Below, one piece after another: positions 15,107 through 23,231 of a stretch of DNA of 64,000 nucleotides (positions are counted from its first letter, which is position 1; every line of letters begins with the position of its first letter). Source of the DNA: Chitinophaga filiformis. GTDB taxonomy: Bacteria > Bacteroidota > Bacteroidia > Chitinophagales > Chitinophagaceae. The notes under the pieces are model-generated. The model worked only from the letters and a program-made list of their open reading frames with translations. It made no database searches and was not told the origin of the DNA. The stretch is from positions 434,001 through 498,000 of the forward strand of contig NZ_JAKIRP010000001.1 of NCBI RefSeq assembly GCF_021646545.1, given 5' to 3'. The translations under genes were made by a program, and so were the position numbers.

Positions 15107-17722
15107 ATGACAGCTCCTGAGATTCGTCAGCAATTCCTGGACTTTTTTGCGTCCAAAGGGCACCATATCGTGCCTTCTGCTCCTATTGTAGTAAAGAACG
15201 ACCCTACCCTGCTGTTTACCAACGCGGGCATGAACCAGTTTAAAGACTACTTTCTGGGCAACAGGGCGGCGGCCTGGAAAAGAGTGGCGGATACCCAAAA
15301 GTGCCTCCGTGTAAGCGGGAAACACAACGACCTGGAAGAGGTGGGCATCGACACCTACCACCATACCATGTTCGAAATGCTGGGTAACTGGAGCTTTGGC
15401 GACTATTTTAAGAAAGAAGCGATCGCCTGGAGCTGGGAACTGCTCACCGAGGTATACAAACTACCAAAAGACCGTCTCTATGTAACTGTTTTTGAAGGAG
15501 ATGCAAGTGAAAACCTGGAAAAAGATCAGGAAGCCTTTGACTTCTGGAAAGAGCACATTGCAGAAGACCGCATCCTGATGGGTAAGAAAAAAGACAATTT
15601 CTGGGAAATGGGGGAAACCGGCCCCTGCGGTCCCTGCTCGGAAATCCATGTAGACTGCCGTCCGGACAATGAAAGAGCCCAGGTAGACGGTAAGACCCTG
15701 GTAAACGGAACCAACGCCCAGGTAATTGAGATCTGGAACAACGTATTCATGCAGTTCAACCGTCTGAAAGATAAGTCCCTTGAACCCCTCCCAGATAAAC
15801 ACGTAGATACGGGTATGGGCTTTGAACGCCTGGTGAGAGTGATTCAGGGTAAAAGTTCTAACTACGACACAGATGTATTCTCCGGTACTATCGAACATAC
15901 TGAGAATCTGACCGGTTTGAAATATGGCCGTACCGACAGCAAGCAGGACGTGGCTTTCCGTGTTATTGCAGACCACATCCGTGCTATCTGCTTTGCTATC
16001 GCCGATGGCCAGCTGCCTTCCAATAATGGTGCGGGCTATGTGATCCGTCGTATCCTCCGCCGCGCGGTAAGATATTACTTCTCCTTCCTGAACCAGAAGA
16101 AACCTTTGCTGCATGAACTGGTGCCCGTACTGGCACAGCAGTTTGCCAACGTATTCCCGGAACTGCAGCAGCAGGTGGACTTTGTTGCCAAAGTGGTATT
16201 TGAAGAAGAAAATAACTTCCTCAAGACCCTCGATAGTGGCATCCGCAGGATAGAAGACTTCATGGGCGGCGCCAAACAGAAATCTGTTGATGGCAGAACA
16301 GCCTTTGAACTGTATGATACTTACGGTTTCCCATATGACCTCACCAGCCTGATAGCAAGTGAAAACAGCTTCAGTGTTGACGAGAAAGGCTTTGAAGCTG
16401 CCATGCAGGAACAAAAAGACCGTTCCCGTGCTGCAACTCAACTGGACATGGGCGACTGGACCGTGCTGGACGAAAACCCGGTATCTGTTTTCGTGGGCTA
16501 TGAGCTGTCGGAAGCAGAGACCTCCGTTACCAAATACCGTAAGATCAAGGCAAAAGGTAAGGAACAGTACCAGCTGGTATTGTCCCAGACCCCTTTCTAT
16601 GCTGAAAGCGGCGGACAGGTGGGAGACACCGGTACCCTCACCTTCAAAGGTGAATCTATCAACGTGACAGACACCAAAAAGGAAAATAACCTGATCGTTC
16701 ACTTTGTAGATAAACTGCCTGCAGATATTACCACTACTGCCAAAGCGGTGATCAATAAAAAGAACCGTCAGTCTACCACGCTGAATCACTCTGCCACCCA
16801 CCTGTTACATGCGGCGCTCCGCCAGGTACTGGGTACCCATGTGGCACAGAAAGGTTCCCTGGTAAATCCTGAATACCTGCGCTTTGACTTCTCTCACTTC
16901 GCCAAAGTGACAGATGAAGAGCTGGAAAAGATCGAAAACATTGTCAATGAAAAGATCCGAGCCAACATCCCGGTAGTTATTAAGGAACTGCCGAAAGATG
17001 AAGCCATGCAACTGGGCGCTATGGCCCTCTTTGGCGAAAAATATGGCGATGTAGTACGTGTGGTGATCATGGATCCTGCTTACTCTGTAGAGCTTTGCGG
17101 TGGTACCCATATCGGTGCTACCGGCGAACTGGGTCTCTTTAAATTCACATCTGAAGGCGCTGTAGCTGCGGGCGTACGCCGTGTTGAAGCCTTAACCGGC
17201 AGCAATGCGCTGGCATTTGTAGATGCACAGTTAAAACAGCTGAAGGACATCAAAGCAGCCCTCAAGAATCCGAAAGATCTTATCGCTGCCGTAGAGACCC
17301 TGCTCCAGGATAAAACATCCCTGGAAAAACAGCTGGAAGTACTGGAACAGGAGAAAGTACGCCAGTTATCTGCCGGCCTGCAAAAACAGGTAGAACAGAT
17401 CAATGGCATCAACTTCCTCGGTAAGATCGTAGATGTAACTAATGCGGATGCGCTGAAACAACTGTGTTTCACCCTGAAGAGTGAAATAGAGAACCACGTG
17501 TTCGTCTTTGCTGCAAACATCGGTGGTAAAGCGAATGTGGCCCTCATGATCTCTGATAACCTGGTAGCTGAAAAAGGTCTCGAAGCGCCGAAGATCATCA
17601 AGGAGAAGATCGCTCCGATCATCAAAGGTGGCGGCGGCGGACAGAAATCGTTCGCAACTGCCGGCGGACAGGAAGCGGGTCAGCTGGATCAGGTGATCTC
17701 GCAGGTGAAGGCGATTTTGTAG
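15107..17722 (+). CDS. alaS: Alanyl-tRNA synthetase
   Basis: AlaS charges tRNA-Ala with alanine. The 871-residue length is usual. Visible features are the class II core from the N terminus (FLDFFASKGHHIVPSAPIV, then TNAGMNQFKDYFLG), the editing domain with HSATHLLHAAL (around residue 560) and CGGTH (around 664), and a C-terminal glycine-rich motif GGGGGQKSFATAGG in the C-Ala domain. Editing residues look complete. It ends in a hairpin terminator at 17747. Confidence 0.99.
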   Translation: MTAPEIRQQFLDFFASKGHHIVPSAPIVVKNDPTLLFTNAGMNQFKDYFLGNRAAAWKRVADTQKCLRVSGKHNDLEEVGIDTYHHTMFEMLGNWSFGDYFKKEAIAWSWELLTEVYKLPKDRLYVTVFEGDASENLEKDQEAFDFWKEHIAEDRILMGKKKDNFWEMGETGPCGPCSEIHVDCRPDNERAQVDGKTLVNGTNAQVIEIWNNVFMQFNRLKDKSLEPLPDKHVDTGMGFERLVRVIQGKSSNYDTDVFSGTIEHTENLTGLKYGRTDSKQDVAFRVIADHIRAICFAIADGQLPSNNGAGYVIRRILRRAVRYYFSFLNQKKPLLHELVPVLAQQFANVFPELQQQVDFVAKVVFEEENNFLKTLDSGIRRIEDFMGGAKQKSVDGRTAFELYDTYGFPYDLTSLIASENSFSVDEKGFEAAMQEQKDRSRAATQLDMGDWTVLDENPVSVFVGYELSEAETSVTKYRKIKAKGKEQYQLVLSQTPFYAESGGQVGDTGTLTFKGESINVTDTKKENNLIVHFVDKLPADITTTAKAVINKKNRQSTTLNHSATHLLHAALRQVLGTHVAQKGSLVNPEYLRFDFSHFAKVTDEELEKIENIVNEKIRANIPVVIKELPKDEAMQLGAMALFGEKYGDVVRVVIMDPAYSVELCGGTHIGATGELGLFKFTSEGAVAAGVRRVEALTGSNALAFVDAQLKQLKDIKAALKNPKDLIAAVETLLQDKTSLEKQLEVLEQEKVRQLSAGLQKQVEQINGINFLGKIVDVTNADALKQLCFTLKSEIENHVFVFAANIGGKANVALMISDNLVAEKGLEAPKIIKEKIAPIIKGGGGGQKSFATAGGQEAGQLDQVISQVKAIL

Positions 17723-17746
17723 TAAAGAAGATAACATTTGGACATA

Positions 17747-17786
17747 AAAGGGGCCTGTATCAAAGTAGGATACAGGTCCTTCTTAT
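17747..17786 (+). terminator. Terminator of alaS
   Basis: The stem CCTGTATC (17754-17761) / GATACAGG (17769-17776), extended by G-U and G-C pairs, is followed by TCCTTCTTATT, 25-60 bases after the alaS stop codon. Confidence 0.75.
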
Positions 17787-17884
17787 TATATACCTGATGA
17801 TTACAATGTTTGTGCGTTTATAAGAACGTGCATTTATTTCCGCCATATTTCCTACTTTCTTTATGCCGCAAACTGGCCCTTGTA

Positions 17885-18571
17885 TTACTTCTTCTCATCG
17901 CTGGCCGGAGGCGGTGCCGTTATTCGAAGAGGCTTTGAACGAACAGCTTCAGAGAATTTCATCTGATATCTCTGCTCTATTTTCCTGCGCTCACGCTTTG
18001 TTTTAGGCACCGGTGCACCCATAAACCCCATGACAACTACTTCCTCGTCTATTTCCGTGTCGATATCAAAGGTGGTTTTCAGCACGGTTTCACCCAGATC
18101 TGAAAACAAGCCCACCTTTCCTGCTACAGGTAATTCGGTAGTGTCTCCATTGTCTTTATTATTAACCGCCGGCACTACCGGTGCACCGGTGGTATCTCTT
18201 CGTTCTATCTGTCGCATATCCTTCATTTGCCCATGACTCGCCACGGCATTTGATGCTACACCTGCCGCCAGCGCTGTACTCACCAGTAAGGCAGGTACCA
18301 AGGCATTCGCTCTTTCTTTTTCCAGTGCCAACAGGTCCCTGTTAAGCTGACTTTCAGTGAAACGTCCACATACAGGCCCGCTGCTATCAAGGAAAAGCCT
18401 TACTACTTCGTGGTCAGCCAGTTTGGTGAAATCGACTATTTTCCTGGAACAATGATCGCAGTATCTTCCATCATCCATCGGTTTCATGTTTTCCCAGGAC
18501 TGTTCACAGGGCAACGGGATCTCTACTTTAAATGGCATGCTTCTTTTCATAGACAAAAACAGGGATTTCAT
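17885..18571 (-). CDS. Cys-motif membrane protein of unknown function
   Basis: The 228-residue protein begins with a cytoplasmic cysteine motif: PCEQSW (C22), GRYCDHCSRKIVDFT (C38, C41) and GPVCGRF (C68) followed by ESQLNRDL. A single membrane helix is at about 90-110, then a charged, proline-containing periplasmic part. I recall this N-terminal pattern (PCxxxW, GRYCxxC, DFT, CGRF, QLNR) from many Chitinophagaceae and related proteins, often before a membrane helix, but no function is known to me. The four Cys could bind a metal. The start is uncertain: ATG at 18571 gives this length, and ATGs at 18550 and 18538 would begin nearer the conserved motif. Confidence 0.7.
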   Translation of the reverse strand: MKSLFLSMKRSMPFKVEIPLPCEQSWENMKPMDDGRYCDHCSRKIVDFTKLADHEVVRLFLDSSGPVCGRFTESQLNRDLLALEKERANALVPALLVSTALAAGVASNAVASHGQMKDMRQIERRDTTGAPVVPAVNNKDNGDTTELPVAGKVGLFSDLGETVLKTTFDIDTEIDEEVVVMGFMGAPVPKTKRERRKIEQRYQMKFSEAVRSKPLRITAPPPASDEKK

Positions 18572-18646
18572 CAAATGTACCTTTTGTTACGTATCAATAC
18601 TTCCCCTCTTCGCCTATTTTAACTTTTCGTTTATTATAAGCCCTCC

Positions 18647-18694
18647 TAAATTTGCCTTGTTAACTACAATTCACTATATAAAAAGGAGGATATT
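18647..18694 (+). promoter_or_regulatory. Promoter and strong Shine-Dalgarno site of the PDZ gene
   Basis: A consensus Bacteroidota -7 element TAAATTTG is at 18647-18654. A full AGGAGG at 18684-18689 stands 5 bases before the ATG at 18695. Such a strong Shine-Dalgarno site is unusual in this phylum, where ribosomes rarely rely on it, and no other start in the window has one. Confidence 0.65.
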
Positions 18695-19717
18695 ATGAGC
18701 AAGCTATTGCAGACCCTCACACTGGCAAGCATTACCTGCTTTGCTTTCAGCTCTGCCACTGTCGCTCAGGATAAAAAGAGCGATAAACTGGGAGAGTACG
18801 ATGAGATCGTTATCAAACGAAACAGTAACAAAGATGGAAAGGTAACCATCGAGATCAAGGATGGCAATGTACTGGTAGACGGGGAAAAAATGGATGCTTA
18901 TAAAGATGGAGACATTTCTGTATACAGACGCCGTATCAGGCCTGTAGATGGTAACAACTTCAATTTTGCTCCCCGCGGAGGAGTTCAGCTTTTCAACGAC
19001 GATGATGATGACGATACTGCCGGCGGCATGATGGATATCAAGCCAGGCAAGGCTGTGCTGGGTGTGTTCACTGAAAAGAAAGAAGCCGCAGGCGCCACTG
19101 TTCGTGATGTGGCCAAGGAAAGTCCTGCTGAAAAAGCAGGCATCAAGGCTGGTGACGTCATCACCCGTGTAGATGCTGATAAGATCAGTGAACCACAGGA
19201 CCTGTTTGAAAAGATCGGCGCCCACGATCCCGGCGATAAGGTAACCATCACTTACCTGCGTGATAAAAAAGAGTATACGGCTACTGTGACCCTGGATGAG
19301 AGAAAAGACGCCGGTACACTGGAACTTTTCCCCCGTGGCGGCGCTCAGGGCTTCCGTCGTGCTCCGCGTGGAGAATTTAACTTCGGAGATAATTTCCCTG
19401 GTGGTCCTAACCGCTTCCGTGGCTTCAACGAAGATAATGACGCCAAGCTGGGATTGTCCGTACAGGATACTGAAGATGGTAACGGTGCAGAGGTACTGAG
19501 TGTAACACCTGGTTCCGCCGCTGAAAAGGCCGGATTTAAAGCCAAAGATATCATCACAGAGCTGGCAGGTGATGATGTTAATTCTACCCGCGATGTAGCG
19601 AATGCTTATCGCGCCAATAAGAATAAAGGTACCATCACTGCCCAGGTGAAAAGGGGCGGTCAGCAGAAGACATTAGAAGTGAAAGTACCTAAGAAATTAC
19701 ACAAAGCAGATTTGTAA
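18695..19717 (+). CDS. Exported protein with two PDZ domains
   Basis: This 340-residue protein has a signal peptide (1-24, ATVAQ), a beta-rich region (about 35-80), an acidic run of six aspartates (102-107), a first PDZ domain (about 115-205, with KESPAEKAGIKAGDVITRVD), a linker rich in Arg, Phe and Gly (about 208-245), and a second PDZ domain (about 250-335, with TPGSAAEKAGFKAKDIITEL). No HtrA, Tsp or other protease catalytic domain is present. PDZ domains bind protein C termini, so it may be an adaptor or chaperone in the periplasm. The gene stands alone between its own promoter and terminator. Confidence 0.9.
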   Translation: MSKLLQTLTLASITCFAFSSATVAQDKKSDKLGEYDEIVIKRNSNKDGKVTIEIKDGNVLVDGEKMDAYKDGDISVYRRRIRPVDGNNFNFAPRGGVQLFNDDDDDDTAGGMMDIKPGKAVLGVFTEKKEAAGATVRDVAKESPAEKAGIKAGDVITRVDADKISEPQDLFEKIGAHDPGDKVTITYLRDKKEYTATVTLDERKDAGTLELFPRGGAQGFRRAPRGEFNFGDNFPGGPNRFRGFNEDNDAKLGLSVQDTEDGNGAEVLSVTPGSAAEKAGFKAKDIITELAGDDVNSTRDVANAYRANKNKGTITAQVKRGGQQKTLEVKVPKKLHKADL

Positions 19718-19737
19718 GCCAGATAAGCCGTCAACAT

Positions 19738-19774
19738 AAAAAGGATGCTTCTCCCTCAGAAGCGTCCTTTTTTT
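19738..19774 (+). terminator. Terminator of the PDZ gene
   Basis: The arms AAGGATGCTTCT and AGAAGCGTCCTT pair with one G-U type mismatch around a CCCTC loop and are followed by a T-run at 19768-19775. Confidence 0.9.
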
Positions 19775-19793
19775 TATGTCCTTAAGGGAATAT

Positions 19794-19825
19794 TATAGAT
19801 TCTCTCCAGTATAGATTCTCTCCAG
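19794..19825. repeat. Exact 16-bp tandem duplication
   Basis: TATAGATTCTCTCCAG occurs twice head to tail with no mismatch (19794-19809 and 19810-19825), just after the terminator of the PDZ gene. It may be a recent slippage duplication or a paired binding site. Confidence 0.9.
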
Positions 19826-19952
19826 AGGCATTTTATTATGTGACCAGGCAGATATCATTCTTTTATCTACTGTAAAAACTCGTTATATACATCCTAATAC
19901 ATAATCAAGTATTCAAACAGTCGTTGTAAAGCTGCTACTATAGCTTGTTTCC

Positions 19953-20074
19953 TGATATAACCCATATATAACCCATATATAAGCCATATATGTCCCATAT
20001 ATAACCCATATTTATAGAGGTATGGGTTATATATGGCTTATATATGGGTTGACGATGGATTATAGATGGGTTAT
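19953..20074. repeat. Inverted array of 11-bp tandem repeats
   Basis: Five units of about 11 bases with consensus ATATATAACCC run from 19953 to 20007; the units vary as ATATATAAGCC and ATATATGTCCC. After a short centre (ATATTTATAGAGGTAT) five units of the reverse complement follow (GGGTTATATAT, GGCTTATATAT, GGGTTGACGAT, GGATTATAGAT, GGGTTATTCTA; 20024-20078). The outermost right units are more diverged. The array could form a long imperfect hairpin or present a binding face once per helical turn. Confidence 0.9.
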
Positions 20075-20193
20075 TCTACTGAAAGAACAGACAGAACACT
20101 GGCTTAGGAGTACGATAAGACCGTATTCCCAGGCTGGTATATAGACCATAAGATTTTGCTTACTTGGCGGCTGAAGATGCCGCCGGGTGTCGA

Positions 20194-21564
20194 TTATCTC
20201 ATCAGCCAGCGGACTAATTTCAGCTTATTCCTGAAAGGCGGATACTTCATGGCTACATCTATCCAGGTGCCGGTTTTCATGATACTTTTGGGGTGTGTAA
20301 ATGTCGTAAAACTGTATTTACCATGATATTGCCCTATCCCACTATGCCCTACGCCGCCGAAAGGCAGTTCAGGGTTGGTAAAATGCCCGAGGGTGTTATT
20401 GATACATCCTCCGCCAAAACTAAGCTGCTCAGTTACAGCCTTTTCCGTGCTGATTCTTTTGGTGAACACGTATAGCGATAATGGCTGCGGTTGCTGCCTG
20501 ACCAGCCGGATAGCTTCTTCCAGGGTGCTGAAACTAAGCACCGGCAGGATAGGACCGAATATCTCATCCTGCATGACGGGACTGTCCCAGCTGACGTCAT
20601 CCAGTAATGTGGGCGATATAAACAGCTCGTTTTCATCTGCTATGCCTCCGTGCAGCGCCTTCCCCTGCTGTAGATAACTATTCAATACGCCAAACCGTTT
20701 GGTATTGATGATCCGCGCATAGTCCGGGCTCACTGCAGAATCTTCCCCGAAGAATCTGACAATCGCCTTCTTCATGGCCGCCACCAGTTCCTCTTTCACG
20801 CTGCTGTGTACCAGCACATAATCCGGCGCAATACAGGTTTGCCCCGCATTCCAGAACTTTCCCCATACTATACGCCTGGCGGCTACCCTGATATTCACCT
20901 TATCGTCCACAATAACAGGAGATTTCCCGCCCAGCTCCAGTGTCACAGGTGTCAGATGAGGGGTTGCCAGCTCCATGACCTTGCGGCCGATGGCAGCGCT
21001 TCCCGTAAAGAATACATGGTCAAAACGATGTTGCATCAGTCCGGGGATGACCACACTACCGTCTCCCTCTACGGCGGTGATATAAGCCGGGTCAAAGGTT
21101 TCCCTGATAAGGGCTGTTATTACTGCGGATGTTTTTGGCGCCAGTTCAGACGGCTTTACTACCGCACAGTTCCCACCGGCAATGGCCCCTGCCAGTGGCG
21201 CCATGATCAGCTGAAAAGGGTAGTTCCAGGGCCCGATGATGAGGGTCAGCCCCAGTGGCACACGGTGGATCTTACTCTTGCTGGGATACATGATGAAGGG
21301 GCTGCTCACATCTTCCGGTTTCATCCACCGTTTGAGATTGCTGAGCAGGTACGCGATTTCGACATAAAGAAACCCTATTTCGCTGCTGTAAGCTTCGACG
21401 GGGTGTTTGTGCAGGTCGGCATGTAAAGCGGCCAGAATATCCTTTTCCCGCTTTTTAATGGCCAATTTCAGCAGCTTAAGCTGGCGGCGGCGGAATTTAT
21501 AGGGTAGCGTCTTACCGGACGCAAAAAAAGCCTGTTGTACGTTATAAACATCCTGGGTATTCAT
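20194..21564 (-). CDS. Aldehyde dehydrogenase family protein
   Basis: The 456-residue protein is an aldehyde dehydrogenase of the short class 3-like type that oxidises aldehydes to acids with NAD(P). Key residues are present: N114 in PWNYP, the cofactor loop FTGSAAIG (186-193), catalytic base E210 in LELGGK, and nucleophile C244 in NAGQTCIAPDYV. The C-terminal LPFGGVGHSGIGQYHGKYSF is typical of fatty aldehyde and coniferyl-type members. The class 3 membrane tail of eukaryotic forms is absent, though the C terminus is basic. It stands alone, so its substrate is not indicated. The 3' side holds the repeat array. Confidence 0.93.
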   Translation of the reverse strand: MNTQDVYNVQQAFFASGKTLPYKFRRRQLKLLKLAIKKREKDILAALHADLHKHPVEAYSSEIGFLYVEIAYLLSNLKRWMKPEDVSSPFIMYPSKSKIHRVPLGLTLIIGPWNYPFQLIMAPLAGAIAGGNCAVVKPSELAPKTSAVITALIRETFDPAYITAVEGDGSVVIPGLMQHRFDHVFFTGSAAIGRKVMELATPHLTPVTLELGGKSPVIVDDKVNIRVAARRIVWGKFWNAGQTCIAPDYVLVHSSVKEELVAAMKKAIVRFFGEDSAVSPDYARIINTKRFGVLNSYLQQGKALHGGIADENELFISPTLLDDVSWDSPVMQDEIFGPILPVLSFSTLEEAIRLVRQQPQPLSLYVFTKRISTEKAVTEQLSFGGGCINNTLGHFTNPELPFGGVGHSGIGQYHGKYSFTTFTHPKSIMKTGTWIDVAMKYPPFRNKLKLVRWLMR

Positions 21565-21732
21565 ACTACCTGAAAGGTACTGAAAATGATAAAAGTGGAG
21601 ATTGTTCGCTTATGCTCTAGGGAGGTATAGGAAAACAGAATATAGGTTGAATGGTTCTGTACCACAAGAATACTAAAATTTTGTTAAATTCCAATAATAT
21701 TCTCCGGATTCCCCTTTCTACCCTTCATTATA

Positions 21733-21740
21733 TATATTTG
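21733..21740 (+). promoter_or_regulatory. -7 promoter element of gatB
   Basis: TATATTTG fits the Bacteroidota TAnnTTTG consensus and is followed by CGC. The expected transcription start is about 17 bases before the gatB ATG. No clear -33 TTTG is seen at the usual spacing. Confidence 0.55.
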
Positions 21741-21761
21741 CGCTAATAGCAGAAGATCATC

Positions 21762-23216
21762 ATGAGCGCAGCCATCGATTTTGACAAATATGAGGTAGTA
21801 ATTGGCCTGGAAGTACACGCCCAGTTACTGACAGAAAGCAAATTATTTTGTGGAGACAGTGCAGCTTTTGGAGGCGCGCCTAATACACATATCAGTCCCA
21901 TTACACTGGGGCATCCGGGTACGCTTCCCATGCTGAACCGCAAGGCAGTGGAATACGCCATCCGCCTGGGACTGGCCTGCCAGAGCAGGATTGAAAGGGA
22001 AAACTATTTTGCCCGTAAAAATTATTTTTACCCCGATCTCCCGAAAGGATACCAGATATCACAACATACAGCCCCCATCTGCGATGGAGGCATTGTCACC
22101 ATTCCCGTTTCCGGCGGCGAAAGACAGATCAAACTGAACCGCATCCACCTGGAAGAAGATGCCGGAAAGTCCATGCACGACCAGGATCCGTCCTTTACCA
22201 TGGTGGATTATAACCGCGCCGGTGTTCCCCTCGTGGAGATCGTGACAGAACCCGACCTGCACAGCAGTGACGAAGTATACTCATTCCTGACCACCCTGCG
22301 CAGGCTGGTACGCTGGCTGGATGTATGTGACGGTAACATGGAGGAGGGAAGTATGCGCTGTGACGCCAACATTTCCATCCGCCTGAAAGGAGAGACCAGA
22401 TTGGGTACCAAAGTAGAAGTAAAGAACCTCAACTCCATCCGTAACGTAAAACGCGCGGTAGAGGGAGAAATAAAACGCCAGATCACTATTGTGGAAAGCG
22501 GCGGCACCATCATGCAGGAAACACGGAGCTTCGATGCCGGCAACGGAACATCATTCTCCCTGCGTTCCAAGGAAGAAGCGAACGACTACCGCTATTTCCC
22601 TGAGCCTGACCTGGCGCCTTTTCATCTGACAGACGAATACCTGGACAGCATACTGAAAGCACTGCCCGAACTGCCGGATGCAATGGTACAGCGGTATGTA
22701 AGCCAGTACGGACTGCCCGAATACGATGCCCGTGTGATATGTGATGACAAGGCAACGGCCGACTATTACGAACAGGTAGCAACGATCATCCCTGCACATA
22801 AAGCAGTGGCCAACTGGTTACTGGGGCCGGTTAAATCCACCCTCAATGATCAGGGTGTATCCATGACCGAATTCCCATTAGCACCAGCTGCATTGGCCGG
22901 ACTGATACAACTTGTTGAAGATGGAAAGGTCAGCTTCTCCATCGCCTCTTCCCGCATCTTCCCGGAACTGTTGCAACACCCTGCAGAACAGCCATTGGAT
23001 ATTGCTACCCGCCTTAACCTTCTTCAGGATAACAATGCAAACAACATTGCACCTATTATTGATGAAGTCCTCGCTAAGTATCCGGATAAAGTAGCCGAAT
23101 TCCGCGGTGGTAAAAAAGGATTGATGGGCCTCTTTGTAGGAGAGGTGATGAAACTCTCCAAAGGCAAAGCTGATCCTAAACTGACAAACCAGCTGCTGGC
23201 AGAAAAACTGAAATAA
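21762..23216 (+). CDS. gatB: Aspartyl/glutamyl-tRNA amidotransferase subunit B
   Basis: GatB works with GatA and GatC to convert Glu-tRNA-Gln or Asp-tRNA-Asn to the amidated form. The 484-residue protein shows the family features YEVVIGLEVHAQLLTESKLF near the N terminus, the zinc- or metal-related KNYFYPDLPKGYQISQ stretch, and the C-terminal YqeY-like tail domain (about 350-484) ending with GKADPKLTNQLLAEKL. gatA and gatC are not adjacent. A TlpA-like gene follows after 15 bases on the same strand and may be cotranscribed. Confidence 0.98.
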   Translation: MSAAIDFDKYEVVIGLEVHAQLLTESKLFCGDSAAFGGAPNTHISPITLGHPGTLPMLNRKAVEYAIRLGLACQSRIERENYFARKNYFYPDLPKGYQISQHTAPICDGGIVTIPVSGGERQIKLNRIHLEEDAGKSMHDQDPSFTMVDYNRAGVPLVEIVTEPDLHSSDEVYSFLTTLRRLVRWLDVCDGNMEEGSMRCDANISIRLKGETRLGTKVEVKNLNSIRNVKRAVEGEIKRQITIVESGGTIMQETRSFDAGNGTSFSLRSKEEANDYRYFPEPDLAPFHLTDEYLDSILKALPELPDAMVQRYVSQYGLPEYDARVICDDKATADYYEQVATIIPAHKAVANWLLGPVKSTLNDQGVSMTEFPLAPAALAGLIQLVEDGKVSFSIASSRIFPELLQHPAEQPLDIATRLNLLQDNNANNIAPIIDEVLAKYPDKVAEFRGGKKGLMGLFVGEVMKLSKGKADPKLTNQLLAEKLK

Positions 23217-23231
23217 CTATAACTGATCAAT

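Larger units (their letters stand above)
19776..20193. other. Gene-free region holding two repeat structures
   Basis: These 418 bases lie between the ends of the convergent PDZ and aldehyde dehydrogenase genes. No coding frame is convincing. The region contains the 16-base tandem duplication (19794-19825) and the 11-base inverted tandem array (19953-20074) that are listed separately. An obvious terminator for the aldehyde dehydrogenase on the minus strand was not found apart from the array itself. Confidence 0.7.

Noticed and set aside
15461..16801. Long antisense open frame of 446 codons opposite alaS
   Set aside because: It is the complement shadow of the highly conserved alaS frame and gives an amino acid mix rich in Cys, Phe and His without any domain.
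19953..20078. CRISPR array
   Set aside because: Units are only 11 bases, contiguous and without unique spacers, and the orientation inverts half way.
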